Assembly: GCA_958510825.1 (NCBI GenBank)
Contig: OY294052.1
Span: 5,477,816 to 5,541,815 of the forward strand
Direction: 5' to 3'
Source: Brachypterus glaber
Lineage: Eukaryota; Arthropoda; Insecta; Coleoptera; Kateretidae
DNA length: 64,000 nt
Positions within the stretch are counted from its first letter, which is position 1, and each line of letters opens with the position of its first letter. Positions 19,897-31,556 of the stretch are shown here, piece after piece. The position numbers and the translations under genes are program-made. The notes beneath the pieces are model-generated. The model worked only from the letters and a program-made list of their open reading frames with translations, had not been told where the DNA came from and did no database searches.

Positions 19897-20400
19897 ATAG
19901 TATATTAAAGTACTAGTTTCATAACATACTTTAGAAAACTCACCGCAAGCGGCTCGTTTTCTAAACTTGTACTCGTGCGCTAAAAACGTGTTATGAAACG
20001 AGTGCTTTATACAATTTTTTCTATTTTGCTCTAAAATTTTAAAAAACTTACATTTAAATTGATGACTGATTTAGGGATTTTTGTTTCGAATTGGCATTAC
20101 AGTTTTTGCCATGTTTAAAATTCTAAGAACGAATATTATTTTGATAAATTTTATAGTCATTTCTTCTCTTTTCCACTGCAAGTAACCAAGCCACAATTTA
20201 AACACGGTAAAACATAACCTAAACACAAAATTTTGTAGAAAATTAAACTTTAAACCGACGTTCATGATTGCACGGCAAACGTCAAGAGATAGACTTTTGT
20301 CTGTTGCCAACCCAAAAGAAATAAAAGTAGAGACCTCTTATGGGCCTATAAGAACACGCAAAATGCGTGTGATTATGAGCTTATAAGAGTCGTAAAATAG
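19897..20400 (-). mobile_element. hairpin family F1, left arm of a 1.4-kb palindrome
   Basis: Inverted copy of 20761-21286 with high identity. The outer end (19897-20010) is the terminal hairpin, with the inner left arm deleted. The inner end carries the small hairpin ACACGCAAAATGCGTGT. No coding capacity; the 79-codon minus-strand frame here is simply family sequence. Confidence 0.8.
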
Positions 20401-20760
20401 AAAAAGTATATATTTCTATACCAAAAAAAAATCTTTGAGAAACATGGACCTTTCTGGCGTCTGTACACATTTTTTCTATTTCGTGAAAAGTTTTATGTTT
20501 CTTAGTTTAAAAGCGCTTGCCGCAAATGCCACACAGGCTGCACATTTTTATCCGTAACGCGAAACTTCCCCATTCGCAGCTTTATTTATTATTCAATTGA
20601 ATAACTTAATTTACATTTACATTAAAAGTTTGTAATGAAAATTTGAAAATTTTGTCGCTATGTTTAGCGGAAAAAAAGAAAATTTCGTTTAAACATTAAG
20701 CACATAAATAAGATTATATTAAAATACGCTTACGAAAGCATTTCTATTTATTTTTTTTTT

Positions 20761-21286
20761 CTATTTTGCGACTCTTATAAGCTCATAATCATACGTATTT
20801 TGCGTGTTCTTATAGGCCCATAAGAGGTCTCTACTTTTATTTCTTTTGGGTTGGCAACAGACAAAAGTCTATCTCTTGACGTTTGCCGTGCAATCGTGAA
20901 CGTCGGTTTAAAGTTTAATTTTTACAAAATTTTGTGTTTAGGTTATGTTTTACCGTGTTAAAATTGTGGCTTGGTTACTTCCAGTGGAAAAGAGAAGAAA
21001 TGACTATAAAATATATCAAAATAATATTCGTTCTTAGAATTTTAAACATGGCGAAAACTGTAATGCCAATTCGAAACAAAAATCCCTAATTCAGTCATCA
21101 ATTTAAATGTAAGTTTTTTAAAATTTTAGAGAAAAATAGAAAAAATTGTATAAAGCACTCGTTTCATAACACGTTTTTAGCGCACTAGTACTTTAGAAAA
21201 CTCACCGCAAGCGGCTCGTTTTCTAAACTTGTACTCGTGCGCTAAAAACGTATGTTATGAAACTAGTACTTTAATATACTATTAAA
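20761..21286 (+). mobile_element. hairpin family F1, right arm of the palindrome
   Basis: It starts at the small hairpin near CATACGTATTTTGCGTG. The body is shared with 45577-46006, and it ends in a long terminal hairpin (21151-21286): AAAGCACTCGTTTCATAACA opposite TGTTATGAAACTAGTACTTT, nested with GCGCACTAGTAC opposite GTACTCGTGCGC. The 360-bp interval 20401-20760 separates the arms and is AT-rich without a gene. Confidence 0.82.
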
Positions 21287-21471
21287 ATATTTAAGTCCTA
21301 CTTAGTAAGTTTGTTATTTATATTAACCTACGCAATATAGGTTTATAAATAAAAACCTTGGGTAAAACAAAATTAAAAATATTAAATATGCAAAGAAAAG
21401 GCTGAGAATTTAAAAAATAAGACATTTAAGTAAATATTTACGCATTTATACTGAAATTTCTTCTACCTTTC

Positions 21472-21728
21472 GTTAATTTTCTCATGGGAAATATCGGTTT
21501 ACCCAAGAGTGCCATACAAGGTTTTATCCAATAAATAGCTTAGAAATTCATATTTTTATTAAAAATTTTAATGACATTTACAAGAAAATAATTTGACAAG
21601 TGACAGTTGAGTGGGTAAAATAAATAATTATCCACTCAATAAAGTAAAAGCCACGCCGGTGTTATTATTAAGTTTATCTATTTAAAATAAAGCTGGTAAT
21701 TGTCTCATTATCTGTATGTATTGGATAA
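21472..21728 (+). mobile_element. hairpin family F3, copy 2
   Basis: Same body and TTGAGTGG/CCACTCAA hairpin as 16995-17261. It starts inside the inner hairpin arm (GTTAATTTTCTCATGGG), so the leading arm is missing. Confidence 0.75.
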
Positions 21729-21789
21729 AGTAATTTTTTCCACGGCCACTCTTACTGGTATAAGCTTTAGCTCTAGAATAGAGCCTACA

Positions 21790-22010
21790 CGGTTAAAAAT
21801 GAATGCAAAATAATGTAATATGTAATATCTTAGTAATTTAGTTGTGTTAAATTCATGAATGTTTGTAAGTGTGTGTAAATAAATTTAATTTATTGTAAAA
21901 TAATGTAAAAGACGTAAAAACTTGCAAATCGCTACAAACTAATTTAAAATTACAAAAAATTACAACATTAATGCAAAAATATTTAAAATTACCTAGGTTA
22001 CTATTTATCT
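21790..22010. repeat. GTAAA-rich repeat family, copy
   Basis: TTCATGAATGTTTGTAAGTG, then TTATTGTAAAATAATGTAAAA and AATTTAAAATTAC in the same order as 61735-61935, and partly as 52400-52560. Unclassified AT-rich repeat. Confidence 0.55.
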
Positions 22011-23154
22011 ATTTTGCGCCTTCGCCAAAATTACAAATATTTCTAATATAATTCTAATAGTCTGAGAATTGGTGACCATTTTTGTTTCATTATTTCCTCC
22101 CGGCTGTATTTTATATATGTCTTAAAGTACATTAAAATTAAGATAATTTCAAATTGCTAGGCTCCGGATCCAGTTCCTTTGGGTACTAGAAGCTCCAAAA
22201 GCTGTGGCAATGAGCTACCAATAAATCTACTTATAACTTGCCGTGTCATATAGCAAGAAAGGTGGAATAAATTATTGAGACGTTTAAAATATTTCTCAAA
22301 AGTTGGATGAAAAATGGACGCTATAATTGTACGTCTAAAATCACTCATAATTATATCGAAATATGTATGCTATCTGATGTTAATTTAACATCTTATTATT
22401 ATAGGTTCCATTTTTAATACTAAATGCTCCCTAGCTTTAGACGGTAAATTAATAAACTATTTTAGGTCAATAATATACGCCTTTATTTAATAAAATTTAG
22501 GACGACCTAATAATAACCAACTTTATGTCAAAAATATATAGTTTATATTGGTTTAATTGAGAACATGCTATGAATCAACTAAAAAAGTCCAAAATATAAC
22601 GCTTATATCGTTTCAATTTAGATCGCTAATAATGTTTCTATTTTTCGAACTAAATGCAAAATATTTCAAAATAGTATTTATTTTGTTTCTTTTTTCTTAA
22701 CTGACGTTTAGTATTACTAAAGTCTTCAGAAAGGATGCACGCCGCTTTGAAAATATACGAATTGTAAATTCTTCTCAGGTCTTTCAAAAATCGCCGAAAA
22801 AAATAATAAATATTCATTATTTATCTTCTTTAAGAAGTAAAGAAGTACAAAACAAAAGTAGAAGTGACCTTAGTGAATGCAGTGGAGTTTTAGAAGAATA
22901 CAGGAGTGGTAGAAGAGAGCTGTTGTGGTAAAAGCAGAAGTAGTGAAATAGTGAATAATATGTGACAATGAGATTTAAAATTATATTGAAAATTTGTGAA
23001 AATAATAAATAATTGTGTAAAAGCGAAAGTAATGTGTGTTGTGATACAAGTCTGAACCACACCAAATATAATATTATTGTACCTATTCTGATCTTCCAGT
23101 TTAAAAAGAATAACCTAATAACTAATAACTTATATCACCTGTTTTATTTTTATC
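22011..23154. other. no gene recognised
   Basis: AT-rich. The minus-strand frames at 22157-22348 and 22817-23065 have no recognisable domain, and the second is a low-complexity Leu/Ser product of a purine-rich strand. Confidence 0.4.
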
Positions 23155-23365
23155 AAAAATATAGGTCAAAAATATACTGCTAAACTGGTAGAAAATAGCA
23201 TGATATTTTCGAGCTAATTTAGGTCATAAATAACATGCTATTTTTAGCATTTGGATTAAAAATAGCATGCTACTCAGGTGCTATTTTAGGTCGATATTTT
23301 CGATATATTATATGTCGAAAATAGCATGCTATTTTAGGTTTATAAATGGATCAAAAAATAGGAAT
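23155..23365. repeat. cluster of AATAGCATGCTATT palindromes
   Basis: Several variants of the palindromic word ATAGCATGCTAT and AGGTC-ATA phrases recur within 200 bp (near 23190, 23228, 23254, 23265, 23320). Simple, locally repeated sequence. Confidence 0.5.
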
Positions 23366-24102
23366 AAAAATGCAAGCTATATTATTGGGGCTAGTTGTGT
23401 GCATTTGGGGACATATTAAGGATGTTTCTAGACCATAAAAATAGCTCGCATTTAGAGCACTAGTTTCGAGCTAATTTGGTTTTCTGGGTCTAGTTAGTTA
23501 ATTAAGAACCTTTTAAATACTTATGGCAATTTTTATATAGAAGATCTACTATTTTTAACATTTTCAGATTTTTTAATTAAAAAACAAAATATAAACAGAA
23601 CACGAAAAAAGAACATAGGGTGGTCAGATTAAGTGGCTAACATATAACACATGAAACCCCTAAACACGTTGTGTAAATGAAAAAAAAAAACGATTTTATT
23701 AAGTTTTCATCGAATCGATCGAATTATGTTATAACTAAACAAAACCCTACTCTACGTTTATTTCCTTGTAATTTCTAACAAAGTTTATCACTTAACCTAC
23801 AATTTAACCTAAAATTAGGTTCATGAAATTGAAACTTTCCAGGTCATGTACGGCGAACTAGAAAAGGATTTGTTTAGAATGTATTGAAACCTTATTGTCC
23901 TGGACAAGATACAATATGTTGGACATTATAGGATAGTAAATTCCTGAAAAGGGCTTAAGTTTAAAGCTTTTTAACTGCCGAACTCGGGAAAAACATGGTT
24001 TTAGTAATTCATGGCATATTTTTTTATTAGAAGAAAAGTATGCATTTTGATGTATGACACACGGATGAAAACTGATTTTAGGGCAATCTCCGTAATCGTC
24101 CT
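23366..24102. other. no feature recognised
   Basis: AT-rich, no supported gene. Confidence 0.4.
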
Positions 24103-24925
24103 AAAATAGTATATTGTTTTATAATAATAATAATAATAATATACTTTATTTTTCAATATTACAGTACAAATTCTACAGTAATTTTTTTTTACAAAAAAAC
24201 AAAAAGTAACCTCTGAACCGAAAATAAGGAAAAAATATTGTCAAACAAGAAGAATTATGTCAAAGGATCAACATAGTCATTTAGCTTATAGGGTTCTAAA
24301 TTAACTAAAAAGTTACCTAAATATCTTTTAAATAATCTAGGTGACTCTAAAATTTATCCGGAAACTCCAGACGAGTAAAAAAAACAAATTTCCTCTGAGT
24401 GAAACATACTATTTTTTCTTCAAGCATCCTATATATTCTTTTTAAATATTAATTTTTGAATTTAATTTATTCAGTAATAAAGTATGTTTTTTTATTAGAA
24501 TAGGCCAATAAAACCCTTTCGAGATAAACTTAAACCTTCCTTAGCTCATTTTATTTTTTTTTTCGTAGGCTAAATCGTACACTGTTCGCGATTTCGATGG
24601 TAACTTGTCTAATGTAGCATTTGCAATTTCGGAGAGATTTGTAGGTGTATAAACCATATATTCTTCAATCATTTTTAATCAATTACACACAAGGTTTTTG
24701 CACAGAATCTCGTGTCAACCACCTGTTTACATAATAAACAAACAAGTTTGAAGTAAGTCAGAGTGCTGCCGCAAGTAGTGGTTTTGCTAACTAACTTTTT
24801 TTTACGGCATACAACAATGAACTCATTTTTTTACTGTAAAAAAATAGATCACTTATAACTAGTGTGTTCAGTTATAAAATATGAACATTTTAGTACGCTT
24901 GAAGAAAAACAGTATTTTTCATAAT
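24103..24925 (-). mobile_element. deleted Crypton-like element, copy C2
   Basis: The ends match the fuller copy at 33690-35583: AATAGTATATTGTTTTA on the left; CAGACGAGTAAAAAAAA, then CTCTGAGTGAAACATAC, near the left hairpin; and the right 400 bp including TAGTACGCTTGAAGAAAAA. The coding region is reduced to the first 50 or so codons of the recombinase N-terminus (ATG at about 24672, TPTNLSEIANATLDK), followed by a stop and a junction deleting the rest. A second element (24119-24350) sits in its left hairpin. Non-autonomous. Confidence 0.75.
24119..24350 (-). mobile_element. 5'-truncated non-LTR retrotransposon 3' end nested in C2
   Basis: On the minus strand it ends GAAAAATAAAGTATATT(ATT)n: a polyadenylation signal followed by a microsatellite tail, as in CR1/Jockey-like elements. 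It interrupts the left hairpin of C2 and replaces one hairpin arm, so it is younger than C2. No coding sequence remains. Confidence 0.55.
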
Positions 24926-25151
24926 TTTTATTTAGCAGAAATAAAATTTTAATGGTGATTCGCGCGAGAATTAATTTTATATGAAAATGGTTTGATATAA
25001 AAAATAAGACTTTTTTAATATTCTGAGTTTAAGCTATATATGTACGAACAATATAAGCGAATCGAATAAAAACTACCATTTAGCATTATTCCTAAATTTT
25101 TAACCAGATGTGACCTAATTTGCCTGTTTTATTACTTTTATGCTTTTTTGT

Positions 25152-25578
25152 GCTTACACTAAAAAAAAGGATCCTTTGCGGTAATGGAATATAAAATTAG
25201 GCCAAATGCTTCGCACTCTTGAATACGTCCAAGAGCGCCTTCTCTTAACATGAAAATATAATTCACTTGCCAAGATCTTTCTGATTCTTTAACTTAAAAT
25301 TCTTTGATCTTGTGTGAAATGCAAGTGGTCTTGTCTCAAAAGTTCTTGGGCCAAAGTATTTAAAATTATTTAATTTTTAAGAATCTTAAAACAAGGTAAA
25401 TGGTTTTTACCTCAAATGCGCCAGGTTCAAGAGAATTTAAAAAATATTTTAAAAGCTACACTTTTCTTGGGACAAGATTAATACTTTTGTATGAAGATAC
25501 ACATCTTTTAAGCTAAAAGAATAACTGGCAAGAGTGTGGACTACTTTGAGTCAAGATCGTCATTTTTTTCAGTGTAGG
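25152..25578. mobile_element. MITE with TACACTRAAAAAA ends
   Basis: The left end is TTACACTAAAAAAAAGGATC; the right end is the complement of CCTACACTGAAAAAAATGAC. The interior has no open frame and holds several short CTTG/CAAG phrases in both orientations. Probably a non-autonomous DNA transposon. Confidence 0.5.
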
Positions 25579-25984
25579 TTTCAATTTTTTTTTGTTCAGC
25601 GTCTTTGTTTTCGTATTAAATTTAAAAACATGTAAATATTTCAGTGACACCATAATTTAACTAAATCTCTTTGTACGCAATTAGATTAATTAACATTATG
25701 TTAAATCTGTATGTTGTCTGGTAAATTAAAATCCTTTGGACGTTTTGGTATGCCAATTTTAATTTTGTGTATGTCGACATGAAACAACAGGGGGAGAGAA
25801 ACCACAGGCTGTATAGTAATCACTGAAATTCAGTGTCACAACCTTTTTTGGAATCTACTACTTCAGTATAAAAAAACCTTGTATTGTTTTTCAGCCGGAA
25901 TCGCGCGCTATAGAGGAATAGGAAGGAGAGATTAACATTTGGTAGAATCAACCAAAATGTATTTAATTTTGGAAAATTATTTTT

Positions 25985-26700
25985 ATTATTATACTATTCA
26001 TAGCGCCTGCGCTAGAATAGTATTATAAGGTAGTTTCGAATTTTTCAAAATTTTCAAACATTCCTGGATACATACTTTTTTTTTGGCCGTCCGTCCGTCT
26101 GATGTCACGATAACTCAAGGACGAATAATCCGATCGACTTAAAATTTTCAGGCTAAATCCAGTTTTTTAAAGGGAAGCTCCCTAGTGTTTTTGAAAGTAA
26201 TCCCCCAAAATACAAAAAAGTTATGGGGGGTTAAACTTTAAAAAAATACGAAAAATACTGAAATAAAATTCCGAACAACGTAACTCTTTGAGAAAAAATT
26301 ACTTTTATTATAAGGATCAGTTCTACCAAAAACAAAAAAGTTATGGGGGGTTAAACTTTTTTTAAAAATGAAAAACTATCATTAAAAAAAAATTCAAAAT
26401 GTTTTGTTTTTCGCAAAAAGAAAATAAAATAAAAATATTATTTTTTTATTTTTGTTTTAAAAAAAGAAATTACCTTGGAAGTAGAATAAGCGAGTTGCGC
26501 AGTTACGTCCTTTTCGGTAAGCTCGATTTTGCCCATCTTTAAACTTATCCGTGCTATGACGCCAATACACCTGCATGTCACATTTCAGGTTCCTAGCTCA
26601 AAACGTACTCGAGTTATCATGATAACAGACAGACAGATCTATAGACAAACCGACCGACCGACAGACATTTTTTCAACATGGTCTCAAAAGTCTTAAAAAC
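25985..26700. repeat. dispersed repeat with inverted GTCCGTCCGTCTG edges
   Basis: It starts at the hairpin TAGCGCCTGCGCTA near 26000. GGCCGTCCGTCCGTCTGATG followed by CACGATAACTCAAG is at 26083-26117. Near the right end, TCGAGTTATCATGATAAC followed by a run of GACAGAC and CCGACC units (26609-26668) is the inverse. Looks like a non-autonomous element; unclassified. Confidence 0.5.
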
Positions 26701-26776
26701 TTCGGAGACGTCGACAAAAGTGAAAAAATCGTAAAAAAATTGAAAAAAAAAATGTGTATTTTAATACTTTTATATA

Positions 26777-27489
26777 CAGTGCGGTCCAAAAGTTACCCCC
26801 CCCTTTTAACTTTTGAACGAGTTGAGATATCGACTTCAAATTTAGAACTCTTAAATAAGACAACTTAAGCTATCTTTTAGCATATATTTGATATTTTCAG
26901 CTCTTAAAATGTGGGCATGGGGGCATGGGGGGACATTTTTTTAAATGGAAAGGGGGTCGTGTGATACATCATTTTAAAGCTTATAAAATTTTATATTTAA
27001 ACTAACATTCTTAAACTTTAAAATTTTTTTTTTAAGGTTTTGATTTTTCAATTTTTTGTGCTAAAACATTCGATTTTTTAAGTTTTTTTTTATAAATTTT
27101 TATTTATGTCAACTAAAATTAGTTTAAAAGTATAATTAACATTTTTTTATGATGAAATTAGGCATTTTTAAAAAATTATTTGTTTTTTTTTTAGAGGAAT
27201 TTTGACATTAATACCCATTTTTAACTTCATTTTAAACCCATTTTTTTTTTATTTAAAAATATGGAGTTAAATGGAGAATTTTATAAGCTTTAAAATGATG
27301 TATTACACGACCCCCTTTCCATTTAAAAAAATGTGCCCCCATGCCCCTGCCCACATTTTAAGAGCTGAAAGTATTAAATATATGCTAAAAGATAGTTTAA
27401 GTTGTCTTATTTAAAAGTTTCAAATTTGAAGTCGATATCTTAACTGGTTCAAAAGTTAAGAGGGGGGGGGTGACTTTTGGACCGCTCTG
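26777..27489. mobile_element. Tc1/mariner-type MITE, copy 1
   Basis: Terminal inverted repeats CAGTGCGGTCCAAAAGT at 26777 and the complement of CAGAGCGGTCCAAAAGT ending at 27489. TA lies on both sides (the usual Tc1/mariner target duplication) and homology extends about 200 bp inward from each end. The C-run next to the TIR and the general plan are shared with 40648-41369. No transposase is present. Confidence 0.85.
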
Positions 27490-27794
27490 TATAGAGAATA
27501 TAAAAGTAAAAACTATTTATTATTGTTTTATTCGATTCAGCAAAAATCCGTTTAAAACGTATATATTTTCATTACGTTCACTTTGATTCGCTGTGTTTCA
27601 GGAAACATGGTCCGTATCGAACCAATATCCAATGGGAAATTACAATTTCCTATGTTGTCACCACTGGTCAACTAATTTGCAGATAAATTGAAAAATTTTA
27701 TATTGAAAGATATCGTATACGTGTAGCGTCACACTGAGAAAAATCATCAGCATTGGCAGATACCACAGATTTTAGAAATCATGTCTTCATGAAA

Positions 27795-28630
27795 TAGTAT
27801 ATTTCATAACTAGTGTGGAAAGTGACATATTTCACGCGAGTGGGAAGGTTTACGAACGAGCCGCCAGTTGAGTAAGAAAACCCCACGAGTGTATGAAATA
27901 CACTTTCTAACGAGTTATGTACACTATTTTTCCTACGATCCCGAAAAAATATGAAGTTTCTTATTTTAAAATTTTCTAATTTTTATTAATTTTTAAGTAA
28001 AGCAAAGCACAAAATAATTATAAATAGCATACAAATTTATATATGTAGGTATGTCAAACAGGAAATATGATTTTCATTTAGATTTAGTTTTCTTGGTTTC
28101 TTGGTTTTATATTTAATACATAGCTGTTTAATGGGTTGCCTATTCCTAAATAAATGCAAACTAGAGTGCTTATTAAATTAGATTTCTGTGGTTATGCTGC
28201 CATATAAGTAAAATTGTACTGTTTTACATTTCATAAGAAAAATACTGTGTATTTTGATGTTTTTTATGTAATGTAAGGTAACTAAATAAAAAATTAAGTA
28301 ATTTTTATAAGATCTAGACTGTCTAGACTAGACAGTAATTGTCAAAATAGTAACGTTATAATTACAGTTTCTATTTTTGACATGAAAAACAGAAGTATTT
28401 TGATTTAAAAGATATAAAAGGCTGTGGTGAAAGGTGTAAAATGGTTTATAAAACAAGGTGAATAAAATTCGTAGAATCTACGAGGTAAATATATAAATAA
28501 AATTAGGCAAACCTCCATACATAAATATCACACGTGTGTGATATAAAAATATCAAACTAGTGCGATATGAGGTGTTTTCTAATGAACAAAAGAGTGTGCT
28601 AAATGTCATTTTCATAGAGGATCGTAGGGA
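27795..28630 (+). mobile_element. hairpin family F2, copy 1
   Basis: About 840 bp, aligning with 51533-52384. It opens with an imperfect hairpin, ATAACTAGTGTGGAAAGTG opposite CACTTTCTAACGAGTTAT, nested with TTTCACGCGAGTGGG opposite CCCACGAGTGTATGAAA. The palindrome TATCACACGTGTGTGATA lies near the right end, and CTACGATCC/GGATCGTAG is an inverted pair at 27933 and 28619. No convincing coding frame. Confidence 0.75.
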
Positions 28631-28882
28631 AACTTCATATTATTCTTCTTGTAGATCTATTTTGGAATATAACTGTTTGTGTCCAATTATCCGAAAGAAA
28701 AAAGCCAAAAATTATTTGGAATTGGAACTCTTATGTTTGGCCACCTTACTAAAACACCAAAAAGTCCAAAATTTGGTAAATTGTTTGTACTTTAAATTTT
28801 TTAAAACGGTTTTTACTTCATAACTTAATTTTTTCAAACGGTAACCCCCTTGGACGGTCTTAACTTTTTGGTGCGCTATTGT

Positions 28883-29085
28883 AAGGGCTACAAAATGGCG
28901 TACTTTTTTTTCTTTTACTTCCGCTTTTGCCGAAAACTAAGTCAATTAGGCTTGTTTTCTGAATTAAAAAATACAAAAACTAACAGTGGTTAACCCGGTT
29001 GTTATTAAAAAAATAAAGTTGACTTAGTTTCCGGCGAAACTGAAAGTGCAAAAAAAATATTTTTTTACGCTATTTTGTAGCCCTT
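28883..29085. mobile_element. small MITE with about 60-bp inverted arms
   Basis: AAGGGCTACAAAATGGCGTA at 28883 is answered by the complement of TACGCTATTTTGTAGCCCTT ending at 29085. Pairing continues through AACTAAGTCAA/TTGACTTAGTT. Too short to code. Confidence 0.7.
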
Positions 29086-29887
29086 GTTAAGAAATATAAC
29101 CTACAAAAAAAATTTCTTTTATCGGATTGAAAACATTTTCATTTTAGAGGGTATCTATGAACTGAAAATCATCCGGTATACCATAATAGTTATATTTTAA
29201 TGGATCCAGATAACATCTGACTGGGCCTATCCCGGAACGAAAAAAATCGGAGGAAATAGCAATTTCCCTTTTCCAGTATACTGAGGACTTAATCCAATAA
29301 GTTTGTAGACTTTACTTACATATCTTCGAATATATGCTACGTAACAGGAAACTTCAGGTATAATTGCTTGATTTAGGGTCGCGAACCCCACGTCGGAATT
29401 AGGTTAGCCATATCCCAAAGGATTTTGGGGAACCTTTATTAAGATTTAAGCGCCTGATATGAATTGATTGATTATTATTTTTATGTTTTGGTATATTAAA
29501 CGAAAATGACATCCATTTTGTTCTTAGATATCCTTACCAATAAAAAACCTTTACAAAGGCTTTCTTGTGCTCAACGAAAAAAAAAAAATAATAATAAATA
29601 AAATATGTATGTGAGAGTGAGTTAGACCCGGTTTGTATTTTTTTTTTGAGGCAAAAATTCTCAGTTATTTATAAAGATATCGATGTGGATTTTTTATCAT
29701 TGTTTAGTTAAAGATGTGCTCGATTGCTTTACGTCGCCCTTTTTTCGATTTTTTATTATATATTTAATATGTAATAATTTAGTATTCTTTAAAACTACTT
29801 TTGTTTTGATTAACGCAGTCGTCCAAACCGAAGTGACTGATCGATTTCGTGCTTTTTAGCACTCTTCAGAGCCACGTATCAGTCAAC
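29086..29887. other. no feature recognised
   Basis: AT-rich with short A and T runs; no supported gene. Confidence 0.4.
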
Positions 29888-30110
29888 GAACTAATAACTC
29901 TTCTCTCTAGAATAGACATTTCATTTGTAAAGACTGACAAAAACGTAGCCAACATATACATTTGTCTGTCTTACTCGCACAGCTTTGTTCTAACAGAGAC
30001 AACAATAACAGTTACTGAATATACCTACTATTTGTTTACAAACAAACCGAGATGTTGGCGATACTTTATATTAAAGGTATGCATATTCTAGAGAGAAGAG
30101 TTGTTAGTTC
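29888..30110. mobile_element. 223-bp element with 27-bp terminal inverted repeats
   Basis: GAACTAATAACTCTTCTCTC... at 29888-29914 pairs with 30084-30110 with one mismatch. The interior is unrelated between arms. Consistent with a small MITE. Confidence 0.6.
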
Positions 30111-30125
30111 TTTCGTATCAGTATA

Positions 30126-30187
30126 AGGACAACTGTAAAAATCAAATCTTTTCCTAAGGACAACTGTGAAAATCAAATCTTTTCCAT
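30126..30187 (+). repeat. tandem duplication, 31-bp unit
   Basis: AAGGACAACTGT-AAAATC followed by AAATCTTTTCC occurs twice in direct succession with one difference. Confidence 0.75.
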
Positions 30188-30332
30188 ATGCTATATGTAG
30201 TAGAAAAATAATTGTAAGGAATAGTAATAATAGCTAAAAGCAGAGACTGGATAAAACCTAACGAGCGTCCAAAAAAATAATATATTTAAATTTGAAAATT
30301 AGAACATTTTAAGCAATTTTAGTTATAAAAAC

Positions 30333-30532
30333 NNNNNNNNNNNNNNNNNNNNNNNNNNNNNNNNNNNNNNNNNNNNNNNNNNNNNNNNNNNNNNNNNNNN
30401 NNNNNNNNNNNNNNNNNNNNNNNNNNNNNNNNNNNNNNNNNNNNNNNNNNNNNNNNNNNNNNNNNNNNNNNNNNNNNNNNNNNNNNNNNNNNNNNNNNNN
30501 NNNNNNNNNNNNNNNNNNNNNNNNNNNNNNNN
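30333..30532. other. assembly gap (200 N)
   Basis: A run of exactly 200 N. The sequence resumes inside a large hairpin (30533-30737), which may explain the break. Open frames drawn across the gap are artefacts. Confidence 0.98.
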
Positions 30533-30737
30533 TATGAAGCTGAAGTTTGCAACGTTTTTTTGGAACAAAAATTCAAATAGTATATTAAAGCACTTATTCC
30601 ATAACACGTTTTTAGCGCACTAGTACTCTTGTTTTCTAAACTTGTACTCGTTCGCTAAAAACGTATGTTATGAAACTAGTACTTTAATATACTATTTGAA
30701 TTTTTGTTGAAAAACATTGCAAACTTTAGCTTCATGA
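30533..30737. repeat. F1-type terminal hairpin, stand-alone
   Basis: Arms run from TATGAAGCTGAAGTTTGCAA to the complement of ATGAAGCTAAAGTTTGCAAT. Inside is the F1 hairpin (AATAGTATATTAAAG, GCGCACTAGTAC, GTACTCGTTCGC). The F1 body is absent. Confidence 0.7.
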
Positions 30738-31139
30738 TAAAGTACTGTATAGAAGCTAATAATCCTTCGGGTGATTAGGCCACTCGCCTATCGGCTCGTG
30801 TCCCAGAATTCACCCTCATTAATTAAGAGCAATTATTATAGGCTCGTTGAATAATATACTATTATCAAATAAGTAGGTACTTAATAGTATATTACGCACC
30901 GAGTACGCGAACCTAGGTTTTAGACACGCGAGTGTATTGCTGAGTAACAAGTTTCAACCAAATCCGAGCAACTTTAAAAAATCTAATCTACCATATTGGA
31001 TCCGCCATTTTGAATGCTAGCTTTTAAATTCTGACCTTGTATTCAGATTCAGCGACCCAAAAACATACAATATAATATCAGGTTTTTTCAAGAAAAATTT
31101 TTTCAGCACAATTTTGGCACGAAAACTTTATTTTCACTG

Positions 31140-31556
31140 CAACTACGGTGAGGGGCTGGTGGGGAGTGACTATTGTTTACACAGTACGCGTAAAGAAAGA
31201 GAAAGAATGTGTAAACTCACAGTCTAATGTCGTAAAATGACTGACAGGGGTACAGTGTTGCCGATTGGAAACATATAGTAGTTTAATTTTAATAGATTTT
31301 ATATACTATATTATTAAACATAATTATAGCATACACAATCAAGTTTTTTACATTTTAATTTAAGTATAATGATTTGAATTCATAATAAGGTGGAAACTAC
31401 GCAACATCGCTACTAGGTAGCCTGAAAGTCGACTAGCGACATCTACATTTTACACCACAAAGCTGTATCGCGTTTCTGTTAGTAAATAAACAAACAAAAA
31501 GATGACACCTTCATAAGCATTGGTCTGAAATTACTTCTTGAGGTAAAAGTTCTTTG
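31140..31556 (+). repeat. dispersed repeat family F4, copy 1
   Basis: It starts CAACTACGGTGAGGGGCTGG and ends AGGTAAAAGTTCTTTG. Same order and orientation as 55326-55808, with a 66-bp segment absent here. Unclassified; no coding frame. Confidence 0.75.

Noticed and set aside
28560..28823. 87-codon plus-strand frame
   Set aside because: Its first part is the end of the F2 repeat; the remainder has no recognisable domain.
30126..30187. Possible CRISPR-like array
   Set aside because: Only two abutting units without spacers; the genome is eukaryotic.
30319..30607. Open frames spanning the N run
   Set aside because: Most of the product is unknown residues over a 200-N assembly gap.
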